64,000 nt of DNA from positions 3,897 through 67,896 of the forward strand of contig CAWDMN010000081.1 of assembly GCA_963803155.1 (NCBI GenBank), in the 5' to 3' direction. A program made the translations under genes and the position numbers. Of this stretch, positions 36,116 through 44,700 are shown in pieces (positions within the stretch are counted from its first letter, which is position 1; every line of letters begins with the position of its first letter). Source of the DNA: CAWDMN01 sp963803155 (lineage in GTDB: Bacteria; Acidobacteriota; Terriglobia; Versatilivoradales; Versatilivoraceae). The notes beneath the pieces are model-generated. The model was not told the origin of the DNA. It did not search any database and saw only the letters and a program-made list of their open reading frames with translations.

Positions 36116-36637
36116 CTATTGACCGGCCGGCTTCAGAAAAAGCTCTTCCCCGCCACGCGAAAAAAGCACCCACAGGGAGTAAATACTAAGAATGGTTCCA
36201 AATGGAAAATGAAATAATCCGAAAATCGAAGCAATGATGATCAGGATTCTGGCCCAACTGCGCTTTTTGAGCAATCCGATTCCCCCCACCAGTTGAGGCA
36301 GTGAGAGAATAACCAAAAAGATGAGGATCAAAGCTCCTAATCCAGGGAAGAAGAGGCGAAAAGGGAATCGATCAATTTGAGGATCCATATGATTCAGGTA
36401 GGGGATGCCAACGCCCAGCAAAGAGAAAAAGCCAAAAACACCGAGCCCCACCAGAATTCCAATCGAACCAAGAACGATATTGAACCAGGCAACTAGTTGG
36501 AGATGGCCCGACATATTGGATGACTGGGGACTGACCGGGGAATAATACGGTCTTGATTGAATACCGTATTTCTGCCCGCATTTGCTGCAAAACTGGCTCC
36601 CTATAGGAATCTCTTGACCACATTGGCTGCAAAACAT
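36116..36637 (-). CDS. Zinc-ribbon membrane protein of unknown function
   Basis: A 173-residue protein. Residues 1-25 form a zinc ribbon with two CxxC pairs (FCSQCGQEIPIGSQFCSKCG). Three hydrophobic segments follow at about residues 47-72, 97-117 and 128-155. This arrangement, a cytoplasmic zinc ribbon on a small membrane protein, is widespread, with no agreed function. The ribosome site AAAGGA is well placed. It stands between a repeat and the end of the sensor kinase operon. Confidence 0.75.
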   Translation of the reverse strand: MFCSQCGQEIPIGSQFCSKCGQKYGIQSRPYYSPVSPQSSNMSGHLQLVAWFNIVLGSIGILVGLGVFGFFSLLGVGIPYLNHMDPQIDRFPFRLFFPGLGALILIFLVILSLPQLVGGIGLLKKRSWARILIIIASIFGLFHFPFGTILSIYSLWVLFSRGGEELFLKPAGQ

Positions 36638-36873
36638 AGCGTTATCCTTTCAAAATAAAAAAGAATCCTCTTCCACCCTATCAGAAAGCTGAACTCATCC
36701 ACACTTGTCCTCATACGTACGCAAGGATCAGGCGGAGAGTTCCCCTCTTGGGGAAAAACAATAAAAAAAGTGTTGAGAGCTGGTGGGAAATTTCCGTCCA
36801 ATCCCAATTTCAAATGATTGGTGTATTTTAAAAAAAAGATTGCATTCTGTCCACTTCCCAATTGGTGGCAGTT

Positions 36874-38178
36874 CTAAAAGAGGATTGTGAAACGGGTAGG
36901 CTGGCCCGGAGAGGAATCGAGGGAAAAATCGAATCCATGCAAGCTGAGAATTTCCTGCACCAAGGTTAATCCAATCCCCTGGCCGTTTTCTTTGGTGGTA
37001 AAAAATGGGGTAAAAAGCTGCCCCTGGATTTCGGGAGGAATTCCGGGGCCGGTATCTTCAATTTCGACAAACGGTCTGTGTGTCTTTTTTCCCAAGCGCA
37101 CTGTCACTGTCCCGTCAGTACCCACGGCCTCCATGGCATTTTTCAGGATGTTCACCACGACCTGTTCCATTTGGTTCCAATCCATGGAAACCGGTGGCAG
37201 CGAATCGCTGATTTCCCACTGCCATCGAATCCGCCGGCGATCGAATTCCATGCGCAACAATCCTTCGATATCTTTTAGCAAACTCAAAATATCGCGGGGT
37301 TGCATCATGGGGCGCGGAAGGCGGATCACATCGGCAAAACTCCGGGTGAAAGCATTGAGATGGTCGGTTCGAGAAATGGCAATCCGTATGGCGTTTTCAA
37401 AATCGGACTGGTCATCCGGATGAAGCTGATTTTTATAATTGAGGCAGGAGTGAAGCAGAGAGTTGCTGGCACCGATAGAGTTGTTTACCTCATGGCTCAT
37501 CATGCGGATAAGCTTTTCATAGGCGGCTTTTTCAGCCCGCCTCAACTCCTCGGTCAGCTCCTCGATCATGATAAATTGCCGGGGAAAACCCCGATCGAGA
37601 AACACCGACTTTTGGCAGCGCAAGCGGCGCCGTCCAAAAATGGGCAGTACGTGAGCTTCCCCCACGGGCAAAGGATGAAGCAAGCGCATAAATTGCGAGT
37701 CCACCTCGTCCAACCGTTTGCCCAAGAATTGGGAAGAGGGGATCTGCAGGATTCTTTCAGTGGCGGGATTAACCAAGGCGATGCGTTCATCAAAGTCCAA
37801 CGTGAGGATGGCGGAAGGGGAGGCGGTCAGTATCTTATCCAGAAAATAATGCTGTTCCCGAACCCGCAGCCGTTCCTCCCTGAGATGGTCGATCATCCGG
37901 TTGTAAACGTCGATCAACTCATCCATTTCCGGCTGGCCTACATTTTGAAACCGGGAGGTAAAATCCTTTTCCTGCATGAACTGCGTTCCAGTCCGGATCA
38001 GGTCCAGCGGGCCAAAGAAACTCCGCACGAGCTTGATGCCTATCAGAATGGAAACGACAAATAACAACTCTACCGGCAGCAGCCAAAGCCGGTTCTTCCA
38101 CAAGACCAGCAGGGCTACACCGGCCAACAGCAGGTGGATGACGCCAAGGTACAAAATGATTTTGGCTCGCAGGCTCAC
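36874..38178 (-). CDS. Membrane sensor histidine kinase (NtrY/NtrB-like), partner of the NtrC-type regulator
   Basis: A 434-residue kinase. Two membrane helices lie at about 5-27 and 32-52 with almost no periplasmic loop, then a HAMP linker (about 55-105), a PAS domain (about 115-190), a HisKA-like dimerisation helix with the phospho-acceptor His in MMSHEVNNSIG, and a HATPase_c domain (NILKNAMEAVG, DTGPGIP, FTPFFTTKENGQGIGL). A GTG start overlaps the regulator stop by 4 bp. The lack of a periplasmic domain suggests it senses a membrane or cytoplasmic signal, perhaps envelope stress or the state of the transporter in the same operon. Confidence 0.92.
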   Translation of the reverse strand: MSLRAKIILYLGVIHLLLAGVALLVLWKNRLWLLPVELLFVVSILIGIKLVRSFFGPLDLIRTGTQFMQEKDFTSRFQNVGQPEMDELIDVYNRMIDHLREERLRVREQHYFLDKILTASPSAILTLDFDERIALVNPATERILQIPSSQFLGKRLDEVDSQFMRLLHPLPVGEAHVLPIFGRRRLRCQKSVFLDRGFPRQFIMIEELTEELRRAEKAAYEKLIRMMSHEVNNSIGASNSLLHSCLNYKNQLHPDDQSDFENAIRIAISRTDHLNAFTRSFADVIRLPRPMMQPRDILSLLKDIEGLLRMEFDRRRIRWQWEISDSLPPVSMDWNQMEQVVVNILKNAMEAVGTDGTVTVRLGKKTHRPFVEIEDTGPGIPPEIQGQLFTPFFTTKENGQGIGLTLVQEILSLHGFDFSLDSSPGQPTRFTILF

Positions 38179-39548
38179 GGATTCAAACCATACTTTTCCA
38201 GGCGGCGGTAAAGGGCAGGGCGGCTCAAGCCAAGTGCATCGGCCACCTTGCTTAAATTTCCCGAGTATTGTTCGAGCCTCTGGATGATCATCGCTTTTTC
38301 CATCTCATCCAAAGTCATGCTGCCTGCCTGCGGCAGCATCGTCTTCTTAGGTTCGGGGGATTCCATTTCAGCGGTCAAATGAAAGTCTTCGGATTCCAAA
38401 TTCGATTTGGAGCTGATCAGCATCGTGCGTTCAATGAGATGTTTTAACTGGCGGATATTGCCAGGCCAGTCCTGCGATTTCAACCATTGGAGCGCTCCGG
38501 CGCTTAACTCTAAATCCTCTCTCCGATAGACCTGCTTCATCCCCTCGAGGAAATGCCGGGCCAGCAGCGGAATATCGTCGAGGCGATCCCGAAGCGGGGG
38601 GATGTGAACCGCAATCAGATTGAGCCGGTAAAGAAGATCTTCCCGGAATTCTCCCCGGCTAACCAAGTCGGCCAGATTGCGGTTGGTGGCGGAAATCACC
38701 CGGACATTCACGGTGCGCGCAGTGCTCGACCCGAGGACCTCATAAGTCCGGTCTTGAAGCACTCGAAGCATTTTCACCTGGGAGCTCAAATCCAGTTCCC
38801 CAATTTCATCCAAAAAGATGGTTCCGCCATGGGCCAGTTCAAATCTCCCTTTCCGATCCTGGCGCGCATCGGTAAAGGCGCCCCGGACATGCCCGAACAT
38901 CTCGCTTTCAAACAGGCTGGAGGAAATCCCTCCTAAGTTCACTTTCACAAAGGGAGCCTGTTTGCGGCGGCTGTTGCGGTGAAGGGCCTCCGCGATCAGC
39001 TCTTTGCCGGTGCCACTCTCGCCGGTGATGAGCACGGAGGCCTCGGTCGCGCTGACCCGTCCAATCACATCGAGCACTTTCAAAAATTTGGGATCTTTCC
39101 CGATTAGAGATTGAAAGTCGTAAAGAGCGTCAAATTCTTCGCGTTTGAGAAGAGAAGCCGCCTGAAAGTTTTTGGAAGCCGCCGCCAATCCCAGCAGGGT
39201 TTCCACCGAATGCAGCAACTGTGGGTTGCTCCAGGGCTTGGTGACGAAATCGCTGGCGCCGGCCTTCATCCCATCCACGGCGAGAGAAATGGACCCCCAA
39301 GCCGTCAAGAGGACCACCGGGACCTGGGGCTTCCGGGCTTTGATTTGAGCCAGCAAGGCTAGACCCTCTTCGCCAGTAGTGCTCCGGGAAAAATTCATGT
39401 CCTGGATGATTAGTGAAAATTCCGTTAGATCCAGCTTCTTCAGGGCCTCTTCGGGGGAGGAGGCCGATTGAGAGCAGTATCCGGCCTGCTTCAGCAGCAA
39501 TGCCAACGAAGCTGTTACCGAAGAATCATCATCGACGAGGAGAATCAT
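38175..39548 (-). CDS. NtrC-family sigma-54-dependent response regulator
   Basis: A 457-residue enhancer-binding protein. Residues 1-115 are a receiver (LLVDDD, with the phospho-acceptor Asp in IIQDMNF). About 140-380 is an AAA+ domain with Walker A GESGTGKELIAEAL, the sigma-54 contact loop reading GAFTDA rather than the usual GAFTGA, and Walker B GGTIFLDEIGEL. The C terminus has a Fis-type helix-turn-helix (LSKVADALGLSRPALYRRLEKYG). The gene follows two ABC permease genes after a 192-bp repeat-rich gap and overlaps its kinase. A near-consensus sigma-54 promoter precedes the first transporter gene, so it very likely activates its own operon. No clear ribosome site precedes this start. Confidence 0.94.
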   Translation of the reverse strand: MILLVDDDSSVTASLALLLKQAGYCSQSASSPEEALKKLDLTEFSLIIQDMNFSRSTTGEEGLALLAQIKARKPQVPVVLLTAWGSISLAVDGMKAGASDFVTKPWSNPQLLHSVETLLGLAAASKNFQAASLLKREEFDALYDFQSLIGKDPKFLKVLDVIGRVSATEASVLITGESGTGKELIAEALHRNSRRKQAPFVKVNLGGISSSLFESEMFGHVRGAFTDARQDRKGRFELAHGGTIFLDEIGELDLSSQVKMLRVLQDRTYEVLGSSTARTVNVRVISATNRNLADLVSRGEFREDLLYRLNLIAVHIPPLRDRLDDIPLLARHFLEGMKQVYRREDLELSAGALQWLKSQDWPGNIRQLKHLIERTMLISSKSNLESEDFHLTAEMESPEPKKTMLPQAGSMTLDEMEKAMIIQRLEQYSGNLSKVADALGLSRPALYRRLEKYGLNP

Positions 39549-39740
39549 AGTTTCAGTAGTCAGTTGGCAGTGATCAGTGGTCAGTGAATGGTGAGGAGTA
39601 TAAGCCAGCAGCGTTCAACTTTCAGCCGTCAGCGATCAGCTTTTTGGGGTTGCCATTGAGGGAGCCCAGCCGACATTTCGAGGAATCAAAACCTAAGCTC
39701 ACCTGCTACTGATCACTGACCACTGACCACTCGTCACTGT
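39549..39740. repeat. Heptamer-phased degenerate repeat array 1
   Basis: The gap between permease and regulator genes is filled at both ends with 7-bp-phased variants such as AGTCAGT-TGGCAGT and GATCAGT-GGTCAGT (39554-39590), TCAGC-type units (39615-39642) and ACTGATC-ACTGACC (39708-39735). The two ends are inverted with respect to each other. The same style of repeat recurs at 42181-42289, 51985-52040, 52159-52232 and around 57567-57815. Confidence 0.65.
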
Positions 39741-40931
39741 TCATTCATAGTGCAAGGCTTCAGCGGGTTGAACCCGTGCGGCCATCCAACTGGGATATAA
39801 CCCGCAGATTAAAGTCAAACCATAAATTAAAAGGGCGGAAAGTGCAATCCCCAAGCCATAGCTCCAGGCGCCCAGGAAATCGGCCAGGTGAAGCAGCGGC
39901 ATCTGAACGACCAGCAAAGTGCCAGCTAACAAACCGGTCGTTGAGATCAGCATCAGCTCACCGATAATCTGGTGATAAACGTTCTGGCTGGTTCCACCCA
40001 AAGCTCTCCGTAAACCAATTTCCTTGGTCCGCTGAGTCACATTTTGCCAAAGGACTCCCACCAAGCCAAGCCCAACCATCAAGATCAGGAAAAAAGCCAC
40101 CGTGGCGCCGGCCAATAAGGGGGTCAAGCAGAATCCCAGATAGGTCTGGCGGCTTTGAACCAGCGGAGTCAGGGTAAAAGACCAATCCTTGGAAATAGAT
40201 TGGACCTGTTTCATCAACTTTTCTTCAAAATTGGCCGGCGTTCCCGGGCGCACTTTTATCAAAATCTGAAATGGCACTTCGCTCTGTTGTCCCTCTTGCC
40301 CGCTCCAGTCGCGGCGGCGGAGCACCCAGGAGGCGGGCGCGAAAAATTCTCCGTGTTTCCGATAAGCTGAAATCACGCCAACTACCCGCATTTGACGGGG
40401 AGAATCGGCCGGAGCAATATTTTTCCCCAAGGGATCCTCCGCGCCAAAATATGTTTCCTGAGCTGTTCGATTGATGACTACTGGAAGCCAATCCAGAGCA
40501 TTGTCTTCAGGCTGAAACCAGCGGCCTGCCACCAACTGCAGATTTAAGGTATCTTTAAATCCATCCGAAACCCCATCCGAGAGCAGCGATTCTTCTTTTC
40601 CCCTCAACTGGTACTTATCGTTGCCGACGTTGGGAGCATAGGGACTGTCTTGGCTGCCTGAAAAAGCCTCGATTTCCGGAAAATTTTTTAGCGCCAGAAA
40701 CAGCTGTCGCGCCTTTTCTTTGTCATCGTTCTGCCCCAAATAGGCCAGACTCTTCTCCAGCCGCCAGACGTTTTCGATGGAAAAACCGAGAGGCTGCCGG
40801 TAATTTCTCCAGAAATAAGTAGCCGTGATAAACACAGCGGCCAGGACCAGGAAAGAAAAGAAGATCTCTACCACAATCAAAAAATTTGCCCGTTTCCGGT
40901 TCCAAACCATTTTTATGAGATGTTTTAACAT
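39741..40931 (-). CDS. FtsX-like (MacB-type) ABC transporter permease
   Basis: A 396-residue permease with one N-terminal membrane helix, a large periplasmic MacB_PCD-like domain (about residues 45-260) and three C-terminal helices with the FtsX signature (TKEIGLRRALGGTSQNVYHQI, ending in RVQPAEALHYE). Mechanotransmission permeases of this class couple cytoplasmic ATP use to periplasmic efflux or lipoprotein release. ATG 40931 is chosen because GGAGG lies just upstream; a long in-frame N-terminal extension has no homologous character. It overlaps the preceding permease gene by 7 bp. The two permeases probably form a heterodimer with the ATPase at 42290. Confidence 0.9.
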   Translation of the reverse strand: MLKHLIKMVWNRKRANFLIVVEIFFSFLVLAAVFITATYFWRNYRQPLGFSIENVWRLEKSLAYLGQNDDKEKARQLFLALKNFPEIEAFSGSQDSPYAPNVGNDKYQLRGKEESLLSDGVSDGFKDTLNLQLVAGRWFQPEDNALDWLPVVINRTAQETYFGAEDPLGKNIAPADSPRQMRVVGVISAYRKHGEFFAPASWVLRRRDWSGQEGQQSEVPFQILIKVRPGTPANFEEKLMKQVQSISKDWSFTLTPLVQSRQTYLGFCLTPLLAGATVAFFLILMVGLGLVGVLWQNVTQRTKEIGLRRALGGTSQNVYHQIIGELMLISTTGLLAGTLLVVQMPLLHLADFLGAWSYGLGIALSALLIYGLTLICGLYPSWMAARVQPAEALHYE

Positions 40932-42175
40932 TGGGTCCTCCCTCGCAATGCCTCCACGGGATGCAGTCGTGACATTTTCCAGGCGGGGTATACGCCCGAC
41001 AAGAGCCCGAAGAAGAGGGCCAGAAGCATCCCGATCAGGAAAATTCGAATATTCATCTGGAACTGCGCATACTTGATCCATCCGGCGTAATTGAACAATT
41101 GCAATACAAAGTGGGAACAGACGAATCCGATCAGCCCGCCCACCAGGGTCAGCAAAATATTTTCCACCACAAACTGCCCCACCAGGGTGCGGGAGGAGGC
41201 GCCAAAGGCTTTGCGCACGCCGATTTCAGAAGAGCGCTCCCGGATGCGGCTGATGTTGATGTTGACCAGGTTCACCGTGGGCAGCAGCATAAACAGCACC
41301 GCCAGCATGAGGCAAATTGTCCAAAGCCGCTTGGGGTGCGTCTCAAGAAAACTATTCAGGGAACCGGAGAACACCCGGGAAACGGTATCAAACAGACTTT
41401 CAGGGCAAGCCGCGACAGTGCTCTTCTCCTTATCATCCAGATGCACTTGGGACATTCTCGAACGGAATTCTTCCTGGATAGCGGGGATATCCCCTCGATT
41501 GCGGGCCAGCAGCGACCCCATGCTCAAGGCAAGCATTTCCTTGCGATAACCATCGGTTTTGCTTGTCGTATAAGGCATCCAGACGTCCGCAAAGGGAGTG
41601 ACCCGCAAGGCCGGCACATTCGACACAACTCCCACCACGCGGAATTTCTGGTCATCTAAGACCATGGTTTTCCCTACAGCGGGGGCCTCTCCGAAAAACT
41701 TCTTTTTTGTCGCTTCGTTGATAACCGCCACAAAATCACCCCGCTTGAAATCCTCAACGGTGTAAGGTCCACCTTCCAGGAAATTAAAAGTGAAGATATC
41801 CCAAAAGTCACCGTCCGTTTTCTTCGCGTAAGAAGAGACCTGTGTCCCATTCAAGAAAGAGATGGCGCTGACGGGGTAACTGTGAATCGAGAACTTCTCG
41901 ACCCTGGGGATGTTTCGTCCATTTTCATCTAGAAGCCGGTAGCCGGGGGCCGTCAATTGATCCAAATTCCCGCGCCGGCTGGCAGCCGCCCAATACACGG
42001 TCAACGTCCGGTCCAACCGGCCTTCCGGGGAATGAGGGGCAAAGATATGATCCAGCAGCGCCGCCACCACCATCAATACCACCAGGGTAAAACTGATTCC
42101 GAACAGGCTGATAAAAGTGAAAAATTTGCGGCGGAATAACACTTTAATGGCAATTTTTAAGTAATTTTTTAGCAT
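40925..42175 (-). CDS. FtsX-like (MacB-type) ABC transporter permease
   Basis: A 416-residue paralogue of the next gene. It has an N-terminal helix (about 18-42), a periplasmic MacB_PCD-like domain, and three C-terminal helices with SEIGVRKAFGASSRTLVGQF and the closing MSRLHPVEALRG. The ribosome site GGAGA lies 7 nt upstream. The gene is preceded by a heptamer-phased repeat (42181-42289) that separates it from the ATPase gene. Together with the ATPase and adaptor it should form a tripartite ABC exporter of the MacAB kind. The substrate is unknown. Confidence 0.9.
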   Translation of the reverse strand: MLKNYLKIAIKVLFRRKFFTFISLFGISFTLVVLMVVAALLDHIFAPHSPEGRLDRTLTVYWAAASRRGNLDQLTAPGYRLLDENGRNIPRVEKFSIHSYPVSAISFLNGTQVSSYAKKTDGDFWDIFTFNFLEGGPYTVEDFKRGDFVAVINEATKKKFFGEAPAVGKTMVLDDQKFRVVGVVSNVPALRVTPFADVWMPYTTSKTDGYRKEMLALSMGSLLARNRGDIPAIQEEFRSRMSQVHLDDKEKSTVAACPESLFDTVSRVFSGSLNSFLETHPKRLWTICLMLAVLFMLLPTVNLVNINISRIRERSSEIGVRKAFGASSRTLVGQFVVENILLTLVGGLIGFVCSHFVLQLFNYAGWIKYAQFQMNIRIFLIGMLLALFFGLLSGVYPAWKMSRLHPVEALRGRTQC

Positions 42176-42180
42176 GTCAA

Positions 42181-42289
42181 TTTCTCCAGTAGAGCAATCA
42201 GCTTTCAGTTATCAGCGATCAGCTTTAAACTATCCAAATCTACGCTCACACCTCAGACCACTGACTACTGACCACTAAGCACTGATCAC
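42181..42289. repeat. Heptamer-phased degenerate repeat array 2
   Basis: Between the ABC ATPase and permease genes. Units such as AGCTTTC-AGTTATC (about 42199-42212) and ACCACTG-ACTACTG followed by ACCACTA-AGCACTG (about 42258-42285) keep a 7-bp phase. The left and right halves are of opposite sense, as in array 1. Confidence 0.65.
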
Positions 42290-42955
42290 TTAATTTACCT
42301 GCCTTCCGTCGAATATCCGGATAACCCGCGTGGTTTTTTCAGCCATGCGTGGATCATGGGTGACCATGACAATGGTCGTTTTCTCCTCTTGATTGAGCTT
42401 CATCAGGATCTCCATGATTTCATCCCCCATTTGGCTGTCCAGATTTCCAGTGGGCTCATCCGCCAGCAGAATGCGCGGTTTCCCCACAATGGCCCTGGCA
42501 ATGGCCACGCGCTGCTGCTGTCCGCCGGAAAGCTGGGAGGGAAAATGGAATACACGGGAGGCAAGCCCCACCCGTTCCAATGCTTCCAAAGCCATTTTCC
42601 GCCGCTTGGAACCGGACATATGGCGGTAAAGCAGGGGAATTTCCACGTTGTCCACCACGCTCAGATCGCTGATCAGATGAAAGGTTTGAAAAATAAATCC
42701 AACCTGTTCATTGCGGAGCCGCGCCAGTTCCTTATCGCCGCGGGATGTGATGGGATGGCCGTTGAGCTGAACGGTCCCGGCCGTGGGGATATCCAACAAC
42801 CCCATCACGTTCAGCAGGGTGCTCTTTCCGCAACCGGAAGGCCCCATGATGGAAACAAACTCTCCTTCAGGAATTTCCAGGTTGATGCTGCTCAAAGCCA
42901 GGGTTTCGATTTTGTCGGTTCGGTAAATTTTCTCAATGTTTTTCAGGATAATCAT
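42290..42955 (-). CDS. ABC transporter ATP-binding protein (LolD/MacB-like)
   Basis: A 221-residue ATPase of the MacB/LolD/FtsE group. It shows Walker A GPSGCGKSTLLNV, Q loop FIFQTFHLI, signature LSGGQQQRVAIARAI, Walker B ILLADEPTGNLD and H loop MVTHDPRMAE. It energises the two FtsX-like permeases encoded downstream. GGGAG precedes the ATG. It follows the adaptor gene by 84 bp in the same orientation. Confidence 0.95.
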   Translation of the reverse strand: MIILKNIEKIYRTDKIETLALSSINLEIPEGEFVSIMGPSGCGKSTLLNVMGLLDIPTAGTVQLNGHPITSRGDKELARLRNEQVGFIFQTFHLISDLSVVDNVEIPLLYRHMSGSKRRKMALEALERVGLASRVFHFPSQLSGGQQQRVAIARAIVGKPRILLADEPTGNLDSQMGDEIMEILMKLNQEEKTTIVMVTHDPRMAEKTTRVIRIFDGRQVN

Positions 42956-43039
42956 TGCTTTTTTTCTCCCTTCGGGAAATTAATTGGTCCCTTGGATAGT
43001 TCCGGTCTGAACAAACAGATCAAATCCAGAACCACCGAA

Positions 43040-44284
43040 TTATTTCAATTTCACCTGCTTTAAATTTTGGTAATCCGCCATGTCGGAGATGATGACCTCA
43101 TCCCCTTCCAGCAAGCCGCTCACGACTTCAAAAGTATCGAAGTTCGAGATCCCAATGGTGACCGAGGTTTTCACGGCCATATCGTTCCGTACCACGAAAA
43201 CATTGTGATTCCCTTCCCCATTGACAAAGGGGCCCCGCTGGATGCGGAAGGCTCGATCCTTATGATCCGTGACGATGAAAACATCAACCCGCAAATTTGC
43301 CCGAAGAGTGCGGCTAGTCTTGTCTTCCAATCCCACTTGCAAGGTCATCACTCCATCTTTGATCGTGGGCAATATATTGGTTATGCTCCCCTGCAGATAC
43401 ATTTCATCCACTTTCACCTTGACCGGAAGGCCTACCATCAGCTTGGCGGCATAGACATCGGAGATTTTAGCGTCGACGCGGAAGGAATTGAGGTCGGCAA
43501 TCCGGGCGATTACGTCTCCCTTGTGCACGGCGCTCCCCTCTTCCAGTACCACCCAGGTCAGCACTCCGTCCCGGTCGGCTCGGGTAGTGGCCAAATCTAA
43601 TTGGCGCTGCGCTTCTTCTTGTTCCTGTTGAAGAGTCTTGATTTCCATGGCCAACCCTTCCAACTGGGCCTGGGTCGCTTTGCCCGCATTAACTTTCTCC
43701 TCCTCCAGCTGCTTGACCTCGGTTTGCGCAGTCTCATCCTGCACTTCTGCTCTACGCAGCTGGCCTTCGGAAGTAAGCCCGGCTTCCCAAAGTTTCTGCT
43801 GCTGCTTAAGTTGGAGCTGGAAAGATTTCAGGTCCAATCGCTTCACCACCAGCTGACTTTGCAGCTTGATCAACGTGTCTTCGAGTTCCAGACGCCGTTG
43901 GGCCTGCTGATTTTGTTTGATGGCAAGCAGTTGCTTGATTTTGTTGAGATCCAGGACTGCCTGACTGACATCCAGTTCCAAGATGGCCTCCCCTTTTTTA
44001 AGCGCAGTACCGGGCCGTTTCAAAATCTTCATAACACGACTCTCGATCGGGGAAGAAAGCACCTGTTCGAATTCCGGCACCACGGTCCCGGAGGAGGTCA
44101 GGGTAGCCTCTATCGGCCCGGAATCCACACGGGCAAGGCGGACGCGGCTTCTTGAAACGGAAGGCTGAATCCAACCGGGGATCCAGGCCACCAGTCCTAG
44201 CGCCACCAACACTGCCGGGATTCCAATAGCCAATCGTTTGATCATTTTGCTTCTGAGATAATTGTCATCAATTGGTCGATCCAT
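43040..44284 (-). CDS. MacA/HlyD-type periplasmic adaptor of an efflux system
   Basis: A 414-residue membrane-fusion protein anchored by one N-terminal helix (IPAVLVALGLVAWIPGWI). The lipoyl halves flank a long coiled coil (about residues 110-215, rich in Gln/Glu/Leu heptads such as KQLEEEKVNAGKATQAQLEG), followed by beta-barrel and membrane-proximal domains (VKVDEMYLQGSITNILPTI). It bridges the ABC exporter to an outer-membrane channel; no TolC gene is present here. ATG 44284 has a strong GAGGAGGG ribosome site. It is the first gene of the six-gene operon, and a sigma-54 promoter lies 25 bp upstream. Confidence 0.92.
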   Translation of the reverse strand: MDRPIDDNYLRSKMIKRLAIGIPAVLVALGLVAWIPGWIQPSVSRSRVRLARVDSGPIEATLTSSGTVVPEFEQVLSSPIESRVMKILKRPGTALKKGEAILELDVSQAVLDLNKIKQLLAIKQNQQAQRRLELEDTLIKLQSQLVVKRLDLKSFQLQLKQQQKLWEAGLTSEGQLRRAEVQDETAQTEVKQLEEEKVNAGKATQAQLEGLAMEIKTLQQEQEEAQRQLDLATTRADRDGVLTWVVLEEGSAVHKGDVIARIADLNSFRVDAKISDVYAAKLMVGLPVKVKVDEMYLQGSITNILPTIKDGVMTLQVGLEDKTSRTLRANLRVDVFIVTDHKDRAFRIQRGPFVNGEGNHNVFVVRNDMAVKTSVTIGISNFDTFEVVSGLLEGDEVIISDMADYQNLKQVKLK

Positions 44285-44308
44285 GATTCCCTCCTCGCCG
44301 ATGGATGT

Positions 44309-44325
44309 TGCAAGCCTCGGGCCAA
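44309..44325 (-). promoter_or_regulatory. Sigma-54 (-24/-12) promoter of the efflux/two-component operon
   Basis: Read on the minus strand, TTGGCCCGAGGCTTGCA matches the YTGGCACGrnnnTTGCW consensus at all but one defined position, with GG and GC exactly 10 bp apart. Transcription would begin near 44298, leaving a 14-nt leader that contains the ribosome site of the adaptor gene. The operon encodes its own NtrC-type activator. Confidence 0.8.
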
Positions 44326-44377
44326 AATATAAGGTCATATAGATCAATCGTTTATTCTAATTCAGGCCCAGAAAAAC

Positions 44378-44413
44378 GTACAACATCGGACAGGCGGTCG
44401 TCCGGAATCGTAC
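44378..44413. promoter_or_regulatory. Symmetric dyad, candidate enhancer site for the NtrC-type regulator
   Basis: GTAC (44378-44381), 5 bp, CGGAC (44387-44391), 8 bp, GTCCG (44400-44404), 5 bp, GTAC (44410-44413): every arm and spacer is symmetric about one centre. The centre lies about 98 bp upstream of the predicted sigma-54 start, the usual place for an enhancer-binding protein site. Confidence 0.6.
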
Positions 44414-44578
44414 AGTCACTTTGCAGGGCAACGCCGCCGCTCACTTGCCGACGCACCTTACGTCCGGCTACTGACAGTTCGGAGATCCGGCCGCTGACGG
44501 ATCAGCTGAAGTGGGCTGGTTGGAAAAGATTTCCCATTTGCTGTTGTCCCTGAAAATGGAAATCTCTGGTTTGATTTT

Positions 44579-44675
44579 CTAGCCGCGGATTAACGCTGAT
44601 TTGCGCGGATGCAATGGGAATGGTTTTTCTTCATTAGTCCGCGCTTCATCCGCGTTCATCCGTGGCTATTATATT
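44579..44675. repeat. Imperfect inverted repeat (CCGCGGATTAACGC type)
   Basis: TAGCCGCGGATTAACGC and GCGCGGAT on the left pair with CCGCGTTCATCCGTGGCTA and TCCGCGC on the right, with a few mismatches. It lies just past the GH38-like gene end and has no T-tract on that strand. Similar sequences are common intergenic repeats in several phyla. Confidence 0.55.
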
Positions 44676-44700
44676 TTCCAACAATTAATGTTCAGGGAGG

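Noticed and set aside
39549..39740. Repeat-rich gap considered as a CRISPR array
   Set aside because: The period is 7 bp with degenerate units; there are no 25-40 bp repeats with spacers and no cas genes in the window.
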